Below are positions 43,581 to 54,690 of a stretch of 64,000 nt of DNA, in pieces (the first letter of the stretch is position 1; every line of letters starts with the position of its first letter). The notes beneath the pieces are model-generated. The model was not told the origin of the DNA, made no database searches, and saw nothing but the letters and a program-made list of their open reading frames with translations. The DNA is from Myxococcus eversor (GTDB taxonomy: Bacteria; Myxococcota; Myxococcia; Myxococcales; Myxococcaceae), in assembly GCF_010894455.1 (NCBI RefSeq), contig NZ_JAAIXY010000020.1, positions 119,136 to 183,135 of the forward strand, written 5' to 3'. A program made the position numbers and the translations under genes.

Positions 43581-43796
43581 TCAGCGCGTGACGGCGTACT
43601 GGAGCAGCACGACGCCGGTCTGGTAGACCTTGGTCGACAGCAGCTCCAGATTGACGTGCGAGCCCAGCCGCGAGACGAGGGGGATGCCCGCGCCGAGCAG
43701 CACCGGGTTCAGCTTGACGAGGACCTCGTCGACGAGGCCCTCGGTGAGCAGTTGAGCGGCAAGGGTTCGCCTGTCGTCAGCGCGCGGGAATGCGAA
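43581..43796 (-). pseudogene. dihydrofolate-reductase-like (RibD C-terminal) remnant
   Basis: The last ~60 codons of a DHFR/RibD_C-type protein remain: LAAQLLTEGLVDEVLVKLNP, VLLGAGIPLVS, then TKVYQTGVVLLQYAVTR and a stop at 43581. Similarity begins near 43770 and there is no start codon or N-terminal half. It lies in the same frame as, and directly after, the stop of the repeat lipoprotein gene, so a deletion or rearrangement removed the front of the gene. Confidence 0.7.
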
Positions 43797-45605
43797 TCAC
43801 ATCCCCAGGATGAGCCCCACCTGGAGGTCGTCCTCCGCGTCCACGTTCACCTCCGGGTCGCTGTCGTCCACGTCGTAGCCGTGGAGGGACATTCCCGGAG
43901 GCAGCGCCGCGCCGAGGCACGGAATCTGTCGAGGCTCCGCGCCCACGCCGTCGCCATCCAGGTCCGGATAGAGAACCACCCAGCGCGAGCGCTCCACGTC
44001 CGCGTCGTCGCAGTCGTTGCCCGTGGCCTTCGTGAAGTAGGGCGCGGGCAGGGTGTCCGCCGCGCAGAGTCCACCCTGTTCGGGTGTCGTGGCGCCATCT
44101 TCATCGCGGTCCACATGGGCGTAGGCGTGCTGCCGCCAGCGCGTGGCATCGTCATCCGCGCAGTCAGTCCCCAAAGCCGACCCAGGGGCGGGTACCTGGC
44201 CGTTGGTGCACAGCGACTCGGGCTCTCCAGCGCCCACGCCGTCTCCATCCTCGTCACTCCAGGACTGGACCAGGGTGTGTCGCGCGGCGCTCGTGTCGTC
44301 GCAGTCCCGGCGTTGCTCGAACACCTGGTAGCCCGGAGGCAGCGCCGCGCCCGTGCAGAGTTCTCCCGACTGGGGCACCGTGTAGCCGTCCCCATCCGCG
44401 TCGCGATGCGCGTACGTCAGCCGCTGCCAGTCGCTGGGGACCGTGGGAGCGCAGTCCGTGTCCACCGTCGAGTAGCCCGCCGGCACCGTCATTCCCGCGC
44501 ACACCGTCACCCGCGCGCCCGCGCCCACGGTGTCCCCATCCTCGTCGGGGTGGACGCTCCAACTCACCCGGACGGAGGCGTCGTGGTCGTCACAGTCGAG
44601 TCCGTTCGGCCAGAGGGCGTAACCCGTGGGCAGGGCCGCCCCGCTGCACCGCACGCCATTCTCCGGCACGGTGTCCCCATCTCCGTCCGCGTCCCGGTGC
44701 GCGTAGCCCCGCCACTGCCAGAGCGTCCTGTCCTCCGGGGCGCAGTCCTCGCCCTGGAGTGAATGGTCCGGGGGAAGCCGGGCACCCAGGCACTGGAACG
44801 ACAAGGGCCCGGCGCCGAAGCCGTCGCCATCCGTGTCCACGAAGACGCCGCGCTCCTGCCACGTCGACGGGTCCATGTCATCGCAGTCCGCACCTTGAGG
44901 TTGGGTGGAGTAACCCGAGGGCAGGGGCTGTCGGTCGCCCAGGCACAGCGTCCCCGAGGACTCCACGGTGTGGCCGTCTCCGTCATTGTCCACGTACGCG
45001 TAGGCGCGGAGCACGGAGCGCGTGGCATCAAGAGGCGCGCAGTCCCCCTCCACGAGCGAGAAGCCGGTGGGCGCGGGCCTGCCAGCACAGGCGACGACGC
45101 GAGGTCCTTCTCCGACGTCGTCCCCATCCGGGTCGGGCCAGGCCCAGGTGGCCGCCTGGAACCGTCCATCCTGGTCGTCACAGTCCGAGGGCCCCGCCTG
45201 CTGGAGGTATCCGGAGAGGGCCGCTCCCGCGCAGACGTCCACGGGGCCCGGGGCGGTGGCCCCGTCGCCATCCAGGTCCGGGTACAGGCCCGTGAGCAGC
45301 AACCACCGGCTGGCATCCGCCGGAGCGCAGTCCCCGGTCCGTGGGGCCCAACCCGGAGGCAGGACATTGGGCGCGCACACCGTCTGCGCGGGGCCTTCGC
45401 CCCAGCCATCACCGTCCGTGTCCTGGAAGGCCGACACCTCGCGCCAGCGCATCCTGTCCTCCGGGGCGCAGTCCTTGTCGTCCGGGACGTTGTCCCGGTC
45501 CCGGTCTGGTTGCTCCGCGCCGCCGCCCAGGCCATCGCCGCAGCCAGCCTGAAGGCCGGCCATGGCCAGCGCGAGCGCCAGCCAGACTCCTCGCATCGTG
45601 TCCAT
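43797..45605 (-). CDS. lipoprotein with 11 calcium-binding-type repeats
   Basis: A 602-residue lipoprotein (signal ALAMAGLQAGC). Almost the whole mature protein consists of about 11 repeats of ~50 residues, each with a Cys-bearing start (DCAP or DCDD), a DxDGDGxG calcium-loop-like core and a second Cys near GxxLPxGY. From the second unit on, DCAP and DCDD/DCAD starts alternate, so the true unit is a two-repeat block. It is expected to form a rigid calcium-stabilised, disulfide-braced rod outside the cell. It follows the upstream exported-protein gene by 18 bases. Confidence 0.85.
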   Translation of the reverse strand: MDTMRGVWLALALAMAGLQAGCGDGLGGGAEQPDRDRDNVPDDKDCAPEDRMRWREVSAFQDTDGDGWGEGPAQTVCAPNVLPPGWAPRTGDCAPADASRWLLLTGLYPDLDGDGATAPGPVDVCAGAALSGYLQQAGPSDCDDQDGRFQAATWAWPDPDGDDVGEGPRVVACAGRPAPTGFSLVEGDCAPLDATRSVLRAYAYVDNDGDGHTVESSGTLCLGDRQPLPSGYSTQPQGADCDDMDPSTWQERGVFVDTDGDGFGAGPLSFQCLGARLPPDHSLQGEDCAPEDRTLWQWRGYAHRDADGDGDTVPENGVRCSGAALPTGYALWPNGLDCDDHDASVRVSWSVHPDEDGDTVGAGARVTVCAGMTVPAGYSTVDTDCAPTVPSDWQRLTYAHRDADGDGYTVPQSGELCTGAALPPGYQVFEQRRDCDDTSAARHTLVQSWSDEDGDGVGAGEPESLCTNGQVPAPGSALGTDCADDDATRWRQHAYAHVDRDEDGATTPEQGGLCAADTLPAPYFTKATGNDCDDADVERSRWVVLYPDLDGDGVGAEPRQIPCLGAALPPGMSLHGYDVDDSDPEVNVDAEDDLQVGLILGM

Positions 45606-45608
45606 GGA

Positions 45609-45621
45609 GAAGACCGTCTTC
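45609..45621. repeat. GAAGACCGTCTTC palindrome at the ribosome site
   Basis: A perfect 13-nt palindrome with a central base in the 18-nt gap before the repeat-lipoprotein gene. In the mRNA it could fold over the start region; its role is unknown. Confidence 0.35.
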
Positions 45622-45623
45622 CG

Positions 45624-46007
45624 TCAGGGTGCCGGCGTCGCGGCCCGGCGAGTCAGCTTGCAAGTGACCATCTGCCCCCGGAGCTTGAGCGTCATCTCGA
45701 GGAGGTAGGCCCCGGGCTTGTTCATCACCAGCAAGGCCATCCGGTCACAGCGGGAGATGTGCTGGCTGTTGTCGTAGTTGCTGGGCGAGTAGGGGAAGCT
45801 GAACTCCAGCGTCCGGGGGGCGCTCTCTCCCTGGAGGACGCCGGTCACCTGGATGGTGTCCGCGTGGACGACCTCGTAGCTGTCCACCGTCTCGAAGACG
45901 TAGGGCAGGTCGAACTGGGGCTCCTCGGCCGCCGCCAGCGCGGAGGGCGTCAACGTCAGGGTGGCGAGCAGCAGGGTGGCGGCGCGGAGGACTCGGCTCG
46001 GGTGCAT
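45624..46007 (-). CDS. small exported protein
   Basis: A 127-residue protein with a Sec signal peptide (RAATLLLATLTLTPSALA, cleavage near residue 25) and a beta-rich mature part with two cysteines (SRCDRM, VTCKL), probably paired. No family is recognised. It precedes the repeat lipoprotein by 18 bases, so the two probably share a transcript and compartment. Start 46007 has AGGA upstream; the frame stays open upstream but without protein character. Confidence 0.7.
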   Translation of the reverse strand: MHPSRVLRAATLLLATLTLTPSALAAAEEPQFDLPYVFETVDSYEVVHADTIQVTGVLQGESAPRTLEFSFPYSPSNYDNSQHISRCDRMALLVMNKPGAYLLEMTLKLRGQMVTCKLTRRAATPAP

Positions 46008-46189
46008 CTTCGGGAATCCTGAAGGTGGGTGGGATACGGGGACGCCCCGGCAGTCCGACAGGCGTCGCCTGCGTATACGCAGCGAGCCCATTTTCCTGGG
46101 CCGTCCGGGGTGATTTCCGGGCGACCTCCCACGCGCCGGGGCCCTCGCCGCACCTTGTCACGGGGTGGGACCTGCAATACGCCTGGGGC

Positions 46190-47596
46190 ATGTCCAGCGC
46201 CTCGCTCCCCGCCGACTTCCTCCGCGCTCTCTCCGAGGGCTTTCCCGCCGACTTCCTCACCCAGGACGCGGAGGAGTTGAAGGAGTACGGGCGCGACTGG
46301 ACGCGCGTATACGCCCCGGCCCCCAGCGCGGTGGCGCTGCCCCGCACCACGGACGAGGTCGCCCGACTGCTCGCCCTGTGCCACCAGCACGCCGTGGCGG
46401 TGGTGCCCTCCGGCGGGCGCACGGGCCTGGCGGGCGGCGCGGTGGCGGCGAAGGGCGAGGTGGTGCTGTCGCTCCAGCGCATGGCGCGCCTGGGCCCGGT
46501 GGACCTGCTCGGCAACACGGTCCGCGTGCAGGCGGGCGCGGTGACGGAGGCGGTGCACCGCCACTGCGCCGAGCATGGCCTGACGTGGCCGGTGGACTTC
46601 GCCTCCAAGGGCTCCAGCACGGTGGGCGGCAACATCGCCACCAACGCGGGTGGGGTGAAGGTCATCCGCTACGGCCTCACCCGCAACTGGGTGTTGGGCC
46701 TCCAGGTGGTGACGGCGGACGGCCGCGTGCTCGAGCTCAACGGCGCGCTGGAGAAGAACAACACCGGCCTGGATTTGCGCCAGCTCTTCATCGGCAGCGA
46801 GGGCACGCTGGGCGTCATCACCGAGGCCACCCTCAAGCTGACGCAGTTGCCCGGCAAGCAGGACGTCTTCCTCTTCGCCGTGCCGGACGTGGCCTCCGTG
46901 CTGCGGCTGTTCCGGGACGCGCGCCAGCAGACGGCCTTCCTCATCTCCGCCTACGAGTTCTTCACGGACCGGTGCCTTTCGCGCGTGCAGCGCCACCGCA
47001 AGCTGCGCTCCCCCTTCGAAGCGCCCAGCGGCTGCTACGTGCTGCTGGAGGCGGAGCCCCGCGACGCGGCGGCGGTGGAGGCGTGGCTGGGCTCGCTCTT
47101 CGAGCGGGGGCTGGTGACGGACGGCACGCAGGCGCAGGGCGCGGCCCAGGCCGCGGAGCTGTGGGCGCTGCGCGAGGGCATCAGCGAGAGCCTGTCCGCC
47201 ACGGGCCTGCCCCACAAGAACGACATCTCCCTGCCCGTCGCGGGCCTGGAGGCGTTCTGCGCGGAGCTGGAGGCCGTCTTCCAGTCGCGCTACCCGGGGT
47301 GGGAGATCTGCCTCTTCGGCCACATCGGCGACGGCAACCTGCACGTCAACGTGATGAAGCCGGACGCGCTGGACAAGGCGGAGTTCCTGGCCCACACGAA
47401 GCAGGCGGACCCCACCATGTTCGAGCTGGTGCGCAAGCACGCGGGCAGCATCTCCGCGGAGCACGGCATCGGCCTGTTGAAGAAGGACTACCTGGGCTAC
47501 TCGCGCTCCGAGGAGGAGCTGGCCCTCTTGCGCGCGCTCAAGCGGACCCTGGACCCCCGGGGCGTGCTCAACCCCGGCAAAATCCTGGACGCCTGA
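46190..47596 (+). CDS. FAD-linked D-2-hydroxyacid dehydrogenase (D2HGDH-like)
   Basis: A 468-residue FAD_binding_4 oxidoreductase. FAD motifs are VPSGGRTGLAGG, GGNIATNAGGVKVIRYG and LFIGSEGTLGVITEATL. The catalytic C-terminal domain has HKNDISLPVAG, FGHIGDGNLHVNVM and ISAEHGIGLLKK with its metal and substrate residues. The layout fits D-2-hydroxyglutarate dehydrogenase or D-lactate dehydrogenase. It converges on serA, whose product can make D-2-hydroxyglutarate as a by-product, which favours the first. ATG at 46190; electrons would pass to an electron-transfer flavoprotein or quinone. Confidence 0.87.
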   Translation: MSSASLPADFLRALSEGFPADFLTQDAEELKEYGRDWTRVYAPAPSAVALPRTTDEVARLLALCHQHAVAVVPSGGRTGLAGGAVAAKGEVVLSLQRMARLGPVDLLGNTVRVQAGAVTEAVHRHCAEHGLTWPVDFASKGSSTVGGNIATNAGGVKVIRYGLTRNWVLGLQVVTADGRVLELNGALEKNNTGLDLRQLFIGSEGTLGVITEATLKLTQLPGKQDVFLFAVPDVASVLRLFRDARQQTAFLISAYEFFTDRCLSRVQRHRKLRSPFEAPSGCYVLLEAEPRDAAAVEAWLGSLFERGLVTDGTQAQGAAQAAELWALREGISESLSATGLPHKNDISLPVAGLEAFCAELEAVFQSRYPGWEICLFGHIGDGNLHVNVMKPDALDKAEFLAHTKQADPTMFELVRKHAGSISAEHGIGLLKKDYLGYSRSEEELALLRALKRTLDPRGVLNPGKILDA

Positions 47597-47620
47597 GCGC
47601 GCCTGCGGGCTCGCGTCACG

Positions 47621-48874
47621 TCAGGAGACGATGCGCGTCTTGATGTCCGTCGTCAGGCCGGCGATGGCGTCACAGACGGGGCGCGACACGTCCTGGTCCA
47701 GGTCCATGACCAGGTAGCCGATGTTCGCGTCCGTGCTGAGGACCTGCGCGTGGATGTTGGCGTTCAAGTCGGAGACGATGCGGTTGATGTCGCGCAGCAC
47801 GCCGGGGATGTTCCGGTGCACGTTGAGGATGCGGTGGGTGCCGGGGATGAGCGGCGCCTCCACCATGGGGAAGTTCACCGAGCCCGTCGTCGCGCCCGTC
47901 CGGAAGAACTTGGAGAGGCTGACGGCCACCTCCCTGCCGATGGACGCCTGTGCCTCCTCCGTGGAGCCGCCGATGTGCGGCGTCAGGATGACGTTGGGCA
48001 GGTTCTGCAACTCGGTAACGAATCCATCCGAGTTGCCCTCGGGCTCCTCCGGGTAGACGTCCACCGCGGCGCCGCCCAGGTGCTTGGAGCGCAGCGCCGC
48101 CGCGAGCGCGGGGATGTCCACCACCGTGCCCCGGCTGGCGTTGATGAGGCAGGCGCCCTGCTTCATCTTCGCGAGCTGCTCGGCGCCCATCATCATGTGC
48201 GTGGACGTCAGCGCCGGGACATGGAGCGTGACGAAGTCGGATTCGGCGAGCAGCTCGTCCAGCGTGCCCACCGCGCGCGAGTTGCCCAGGGGCAGCTTCG
48301 TCATGACATCGAAGTAGAGCACCCGCAGGCCCAGGGACTCCGCGAGCACGCCGAGCTGCGAGCCGATGTGGCCATAGCCGATGATGCCCAGCGTCTTGCC
48401 GCGCACCTCGTGGCTGCCGGTGGCGACCTTGCGCCACTGGCCCGTGTGCACCTCGCGGCTGCGGTCGAAGAGCTGCCGCGTCAGGGCGATGATTTCGGCG
48501 ATGACCATCTCCGCCACGCTGCGCGTGTTGCTGAACGGCGCGTTGAAGACGGGGATGCCGTGCGTGTTGGCGGACGTCAGGTCCACCTGGTTGGTGCCGA
48601 TGCAGAAGGCGCCGATGGCGAGCAGCTCGTCCGCGTGCACCAGCGACTCCGCCGGCACCGTCGTCTTGCTGCGGATGCCCAACAGGTGCACGCCCTTGAG
48701 GCGCTCGGCCAGCTCCGCCGGCTTGAGCGCGGAGGACGTGCGCTCCACCACGAAGCCCTCGGCGGCCAGCAGCACCTCGGCCGAGGGGTGGATGTTCTCC
48801 AGCAGCAGGGCGCGGAACGGACCCTCGTTGAGAATCGGGCGCGTCGGGGACGGCGGGAACCGGGCAGTGCTCAT
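47621..48874 (-). CDS. serA: D-3-phosphoglycerate dehydrogenase
   Basis: A 417-residue SerA, the first enzyme of serine synthesis (3-phosphoglycerate to phosphohydroxypyruvate, NAD-dependent). It has the Rossmann loop GIIGYGHIGSQLG, catalytic Arg in INASRGTVVD, Glu in YPEEPEG and His in LTPHIGGST, then an ACT domain (about 345-417, HRNIPGVLRDINRIVSD) that usually senses serine. This is the E. coli-like type, which can reoxidise NADH with 2-oxoglutarate. Stop codons of the convergent FAD enzyme and serA lie 24 bases apart. Confidence 0.94.
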   Translation of the reverse strand: MSTARFPPSPTRPILNEGPFRALLLENIHPSAEVLLAAEGFVVERTSSALKPAELAERLKGVHLLGIRSKTTVPAESLVHADELLAIGAFCIGTNQVDLTSANTHGIPVFNAPFSNTRSVAEMVIAEIIALTRQLFDRSREVHTGQWRKVATGSHEVRGKTLGIIGYGHIGSQLGVLAESLGLRVLYFDVMTKLPLGNSRAVGTLDELLAESDFVTLHVPALTSTHMMMGAEQLAKMKQGACLINASRGTVVDIPALAAALRSKHLGGAAVDVYPEEPEGNSDGFVTELQNLPNVILTPHIGGSTEEAQASIGREVAVSLSKFFRTGATTGSVNFPMVEAPLIPGTHRILNVHRNIPGVLRDINRIVSDLNANIHAQVLSTDANIGYLVMDLDQDVSRPVCDAIAGLTTDIKTRIVS

Positions 48875-49000
48875 GTCGCCGTGCGTTAGACCCCGGCCCC
48901 CAGGCTGTCAAGCGCGGGGTGAGGGGGCTGGAGGACCCTGTGTCGAAGGCCGGGAAGGTGGGCGGCCCGCCGTGCGCGACGTGGGGGGTGGGGTGTCCGG

Positions 49001-49039
49001 AAAAAGAAAGCGGGCGGCCCGGCTTCCCGGACCGCCCGC
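49001..49039 (-). terminator. intrinsic terminator of the protease gene
   Basis: On the minus strand a 13-bp GC stem with one mismatch (arms 49027-49039 and 49010-49022, CTTC-type 4-nt loop) is followed by a T-rich run (reverse of 49001-49009). It lies 30 nt after the protease stop and is a textbook rho-independent terminator. Confidence 0.9.
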
Positions 49040-49068
49040 GAGGGACTGTGTGCGTCAGGACCCCGGAG

Positions 49069-50730
49069 CTACTGGACGGTCCACGCCACGGTGCCGGTGC
49101 AGGAGGTGCTGCCGTAGCAGCCCGCGCGGACCTGGTAGGTGCCGCCCGCGCCCGCGGGCACGGTGTAGTTGGCGTAGGACAGCGCGCCGCAGGAGTCGTC
49201 GTTGCTCGTCACCTGCTGGCCCGCGCTGTTGTACAGGCGCAGGTAGGTGTCGCCGGTGCCGGTGGAGCCCGCCACGGTGCAGGTGCCGAAGGAGATGCTC
49301 TGGCCAGCGGCCACGGTGATGTCCCGGTTCGTGGTGCCCGTCTGCGCGCTGTTGGTGGCGCTGCCGGTGTACGTGAAGGAGCCGTTCGACGGCGTCGGGC
49401 CGGTGCCGCCGCCCTCGAGCGTCCAGGCCACCGTGCCGGAGCAGGCGCCGGAGGAGTAGCAGCCCGCGCGGACCTCGAAAGTCCCCGCAGCCGTCGCGGT
49501 GAAGGTCAGCTTCGAGCCCCGGCCGCCGCACTCGTCATCGTTGCTGGCGACCTCGCCCCCGCTGGGGCCGAACAGGCGCAGGAAGGAGTCACCCGTCACG
49601 GAGGCGCCGGTGACGCCGCAGGTGCCCAGGGTGATTTTCTGGCCGGCCGTCAGGGCCACCGTCTTGTTGGCGGTGTTGGTGGTGGCGCTGGCGGTGTTGC
49701 TGGCGGAGAAGGTGAAGCTGCTGCCGCCCGTGGGCGGCGGGCCGGAGCCGCACAGCCGCGTGCTGGTGGACGCCTGGCACAGCGCGGTGATGGCGTTGTT
49801 CACGTAGGTGATTTCCTCGCCGCCGCAGCCCGTCTCCGAGCAGGTGTTCACGACGTAGCAGCTCCCGCTGCGCACGTAGTCCGTGTCGCCGCGCACGAGG
49901 ATGCCCGCCAGGGTGTGGCCCGCCGTCTCGTACACGCCCGAGCCGGAGTTGCCGGCGAAGGTGTCCGTCGTCGCGACGAAGTAGTCCAGCGTGGTGGCGT
50001 TGGGCGTGCGCACCGAGCCGCCGGAGTCAATCTTGAAGGGGATGCCGCTGCCGGAGCCGATGACGGCCACGTTGGCGCCAGAAGCCAGCGCCGTGTTGCC
50101 AGCGCGCACGGGCGCGGGCGTGAAGCGCGGCGCCGCGGAGCGGTCCAGCTTGAGGATGGCGAAGTCCAAGTCGCGGCCGCCCGTCGTCTCCAGCTTCTGC
50201 ACGACGATGGACTGGCAGGAGAAGATGTCCGCGGTCGTCACCGTCTTCAGCGCGGTGGCGGACGTACGGTAGTAGTTGAAGACGAAGCGCGTGTTGCGGC
50301 AGTCCGCCGCCGTCTCCACGCAGTGGCCGGCCGTCAGCACCAGGTCATCGTCGATGAGGGTGCCCGAGCACCACGCCGCCGTGGGGTCCGTCCGGAAGCG
50401 CTGGTTGGTGCAGAGGTTCTCGTACGTGCCCAGGTTCGGGCCGTTGAAGGTGACGTTGTTGGGGTTGGTCGCGTTGAAGTCCGACGGGGACATCAGCGCC
50501 ACGGTGGCCTGCTCGGCCCGGGCCCTCAGCGTGGCGTCGGTGTGCTCGAACACGTCCTTGCGGTCATCGTTGCCGTAGACCACGGGCTGCTCGCCGGTCT
50601 CCGTCTCAGGAGTCTGCGGAGCCTCCTCGCCAGGCGAGGCCTCGGGGCCCGGCTGACAGGCGGTGAAGGCGAAGGTACACAGCAGCGCGCCAAGGAACTT
50701 CCGGGCGGCGCCATTCCGGGTGTTGGACAT
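49069..50730 (-). CDS. secreted trypsin-like serine protease lipoprotein with two PPC domains
   Basis: A 553-residue lipoprotein (lipobox AFTAC, residue 25). A Pro/Glu-rich linker leads to an S1-type protease domain (about 50-330) with His136 in LTAGHCV, Asp189 in RDLDFAIL and Ser262 in FAGNSGSGV, so the triad is complete. Two ~100-residue pre-peptidase C-terminal-like beta sandwiches (about 345-445 and 455-553) follow, similar to each other, each with two cysteine pairs. Probably an outer-membrane or extracellular protease used in predation. It has its own terminator. Confidence 0.9.
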   Translation of the reverse strand: MSNTRNGAARKFLGALLCTFAFTACQPGPEASPGEEAPQTPETETGEQPVVYGNDDRKDVFEHTDATLRARAEQATVALMSPSDFNATNPNNVTFNGPNLGTYENLCTNQRFRTDPTAAWCSGTLIDDDLVLTAGHCVETAADCRNTRFVFNYYRTSATALKTVTTADIFSCQSIVVQKLETTGGRDLDFAILKLDRSAAPRFTPAPVRAGNTALASGANVAVIGSGSGIPFKIDSGGSVRTPNATTLDYFVATTDTFAGNSGSGVYETAGHTLAGILVRGDTDYVRSGSCYVVNTCSETGCGGEEITYVNNAITALCQASTSTRLCGSGPPPTGGSSFTFSASNTASATTNTANKTVALTAGQKITLGTCGVTGASVTGDSFLRLFGPSGGEVASNDDECGGRGSKLTFTATAAGTFEVRAGCYSSGACSGTVAWTLEGGGTGPTPSNGSFTYTGSATNSAQTGTTNRDITVAAGQSISFGTCTVAGSTGTGDTYLRLYNSAGQQVTSNDDSCGALSYANYTVPAGAGGTYQVRAGCYGSTSCTGTVAWTVQ

Positions 50731-50837
50731 GTGAAGACGACTCCTGATGGGGGACCGATGCCCGCCGCGGGGACAGGCAGGTCGCCACTATAAAGGAGCC
50801 GGCCAGCGGAAGGGCAGCCGCCCTCCGAGGTGATTGC

Positions 50838-51215
50838 TCAGTCCGCGTCGGGATTGCGCAGCCACTCCAGGGCATCCTGCCGCGTCTCGAAGGTGCGCGT
50901 GGGGATGGTCAGCATGGCCCGCTTCGTCATGCGCCAGGCCTGCAGGCCGGAGGGGGCGTCAGTGACGACCCGCGCCGAGCGCTGCATCCCATGCAACTGC
51001 GCGTACGCATTGAGCCCCGCCATGGAGGCCACGACGTCCGTGGGCATCACCCTCAACTGGGACTGGTCCACCAGCGCGGACCACTCCCCCGCGAACGCGA
51101 CAATCGCCTTCTTCACCTCCGTCAGGTACTCGGCCAGGTCGGCGGAGGTGACCTGGGGGGGATAGACGACCTCGAGGATGCGGTCCTGCGCGTGAACGTT
51201 GATCTGGAATGGCAT
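50838..51215 (-). CDS. STAS-like/SpoIIAA-like protein
   Basis: A 125-residue cytoplasmic protein. The pattern (MPFQINVHAQDRILEVVYPP, a helix, then SALVDQSQLRVMP and a C-terminal DALEWLR) matches the SpoIIAA-like/STAS-like group found singly in many myxobacterial genomes. These bind hydrophobic ligands or partner proteins; no phosphorylatable Ser motif of true anti-anti-sigma factors is evident. Single gene, divergent from the pseudokinase. Confidence 0.75.
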   Translation of the reverse strand: MPFQINVHAQDRILEVVYPPQVTSADLAEYLTEVKKAIVAFAGEWSALVDQSQLRVMPTDVVASMAGLNAYAQLHGMQRSARVVTDAPSGLQAWRMTKRAMLTIPTRTFETRQDALEWLRNPDAD

Positions 51216-52465
51216 GAGTGGTGACGGCTCCGAAGGCCCGGCATCCTAGCCTCAGCCGGTGACACTCCGATACCCGACGCTTCCAATGTCCTGGGGGGAG
51301 GTAGGTCCTCCCGCCCTGTCCGGAAGCGCCCGGAATGTCAGACCCCCCGGCTAATGACGTCCCTGCCGCCGACCCGGTATGGCCGCGCTGAAGGCGTGGC
51401 CCCGGGTTCCCAGGTGTCGCGTCGTGTTGTCGGGGCCGTCACGGGCGCTCGACGTCGTCGTGACGAGCGCCTGGGAGTGTTCCGAGGAGATTCCGCCATG
51501 CAGACCGAGCACCCCACCCCTTCGCAGGCATCCCCTCCGTGGGGCGTGGACCCGCTCGTGGGCGGGGAGCTGCATGGCCGCTTCCAGGTGCTGGAGGCGG
51601 TGAGCGAAAGCGCCTCCACGCCGCTGTACCGGGCCCTCCAGCTCCCGCTGGAGCGGGAAGTGGCGCTCCGGGTGCTGACGGCGCCGTCCGAGGACCTGGA
51701 GGCACGGCAGCGCTTCTTCCAGGAGGCCCGTGACGCCGCCAGGCTGGGCCACCCCAACACCGTCACCGTGCTCGACGCGGGCAGCACGGACGTGGGTACG
51801 CCCTACGTCGCCCTGGAGTGGCTGGAGGGGCGCACGCTGGCCCAGGTGCTCGCCTCGGGGCCGCTGCCGTGGGCGCGCGCGGTGGAGCTGGCCCGTGGCA
51901 TGGGGCGCTCGCTGCGACAGGCGCACCAGCGGGGCGTGGTGCACGGGGACGTGACGCCGGCCCACGTCACGCTGGTGACGGATGCGTCCGGGCGCGAGTC
52001 CTCGCATGTGAAGGTGCGCGGGTTCGGTCGGCTGCGGCCCGTCGCCGCGGAGTCGAAGCGGCTCTCGGTGCCGGAAATCACCGTGAGCGGCTCGTTCCAT
52101 GGCGCGCACGCGTACATGGCGCCAGAGCGGGCCCGTGGCGTCGCCGACGCGCGCGGGGACATCTATTCGCTGGGCGTCGTCCTCTTCCAGATGCTGGTGG
52201 GGCGCGCGCCCTTCGAGTCGGAGGACCCGCTGGAGCTGGTCTTCGCCCACCACAAGGAGCCGGTGCCGGCCTTCCGTGAAGTGCGGCCGGAGCTGTCCAT
52301 CCCACAGGCCGTGGAGGCGGTGGTGCGCCGCTGCCTGGAGAAGCGGCCCGAAGAGCGCTTCGCCTCCATGGACGCGGTGCTGGAGGCGCTGCGGGACGTC
52401 GGAGGGGAAGAGGAGGTGGCGGAGCCGGTGCGCGCCCCTTCGAGCGCGCACCGGACGCGGACGGC

Positions 52466-54427
<1,962 letters not shown>

Positions 54428-54690
54428 GACGGCTCCGGGGGAAGTGGGGTGCGCAGGGGAGACACTCGCGCGGTGGTGCTGGCGCGGTGTCCCGTGCCTT
54501 CTACACGAATGGCCCAGGGCGCCATTGCCTGGACGCCTCCCGCCGCGAGCCGCCTCGGGGCTGTCTCCAGGGGAGCGCGAGTCCAGGAGGGCTCCAGGGG
54601 CGCGCTCGGATGCCTGCTTCTGGGACCGGGCTGGCAAGAGGGCCTCGAAGCGGGAAGTGCATACATACCCCTCCCGGGTTGTGTTGGACG

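Noticed and set aside
46025-46189. N-terminal extension of the FAD enzyme
   Set aside because: The added 55 residues lack family similarity; homology starts after ATG 46190.
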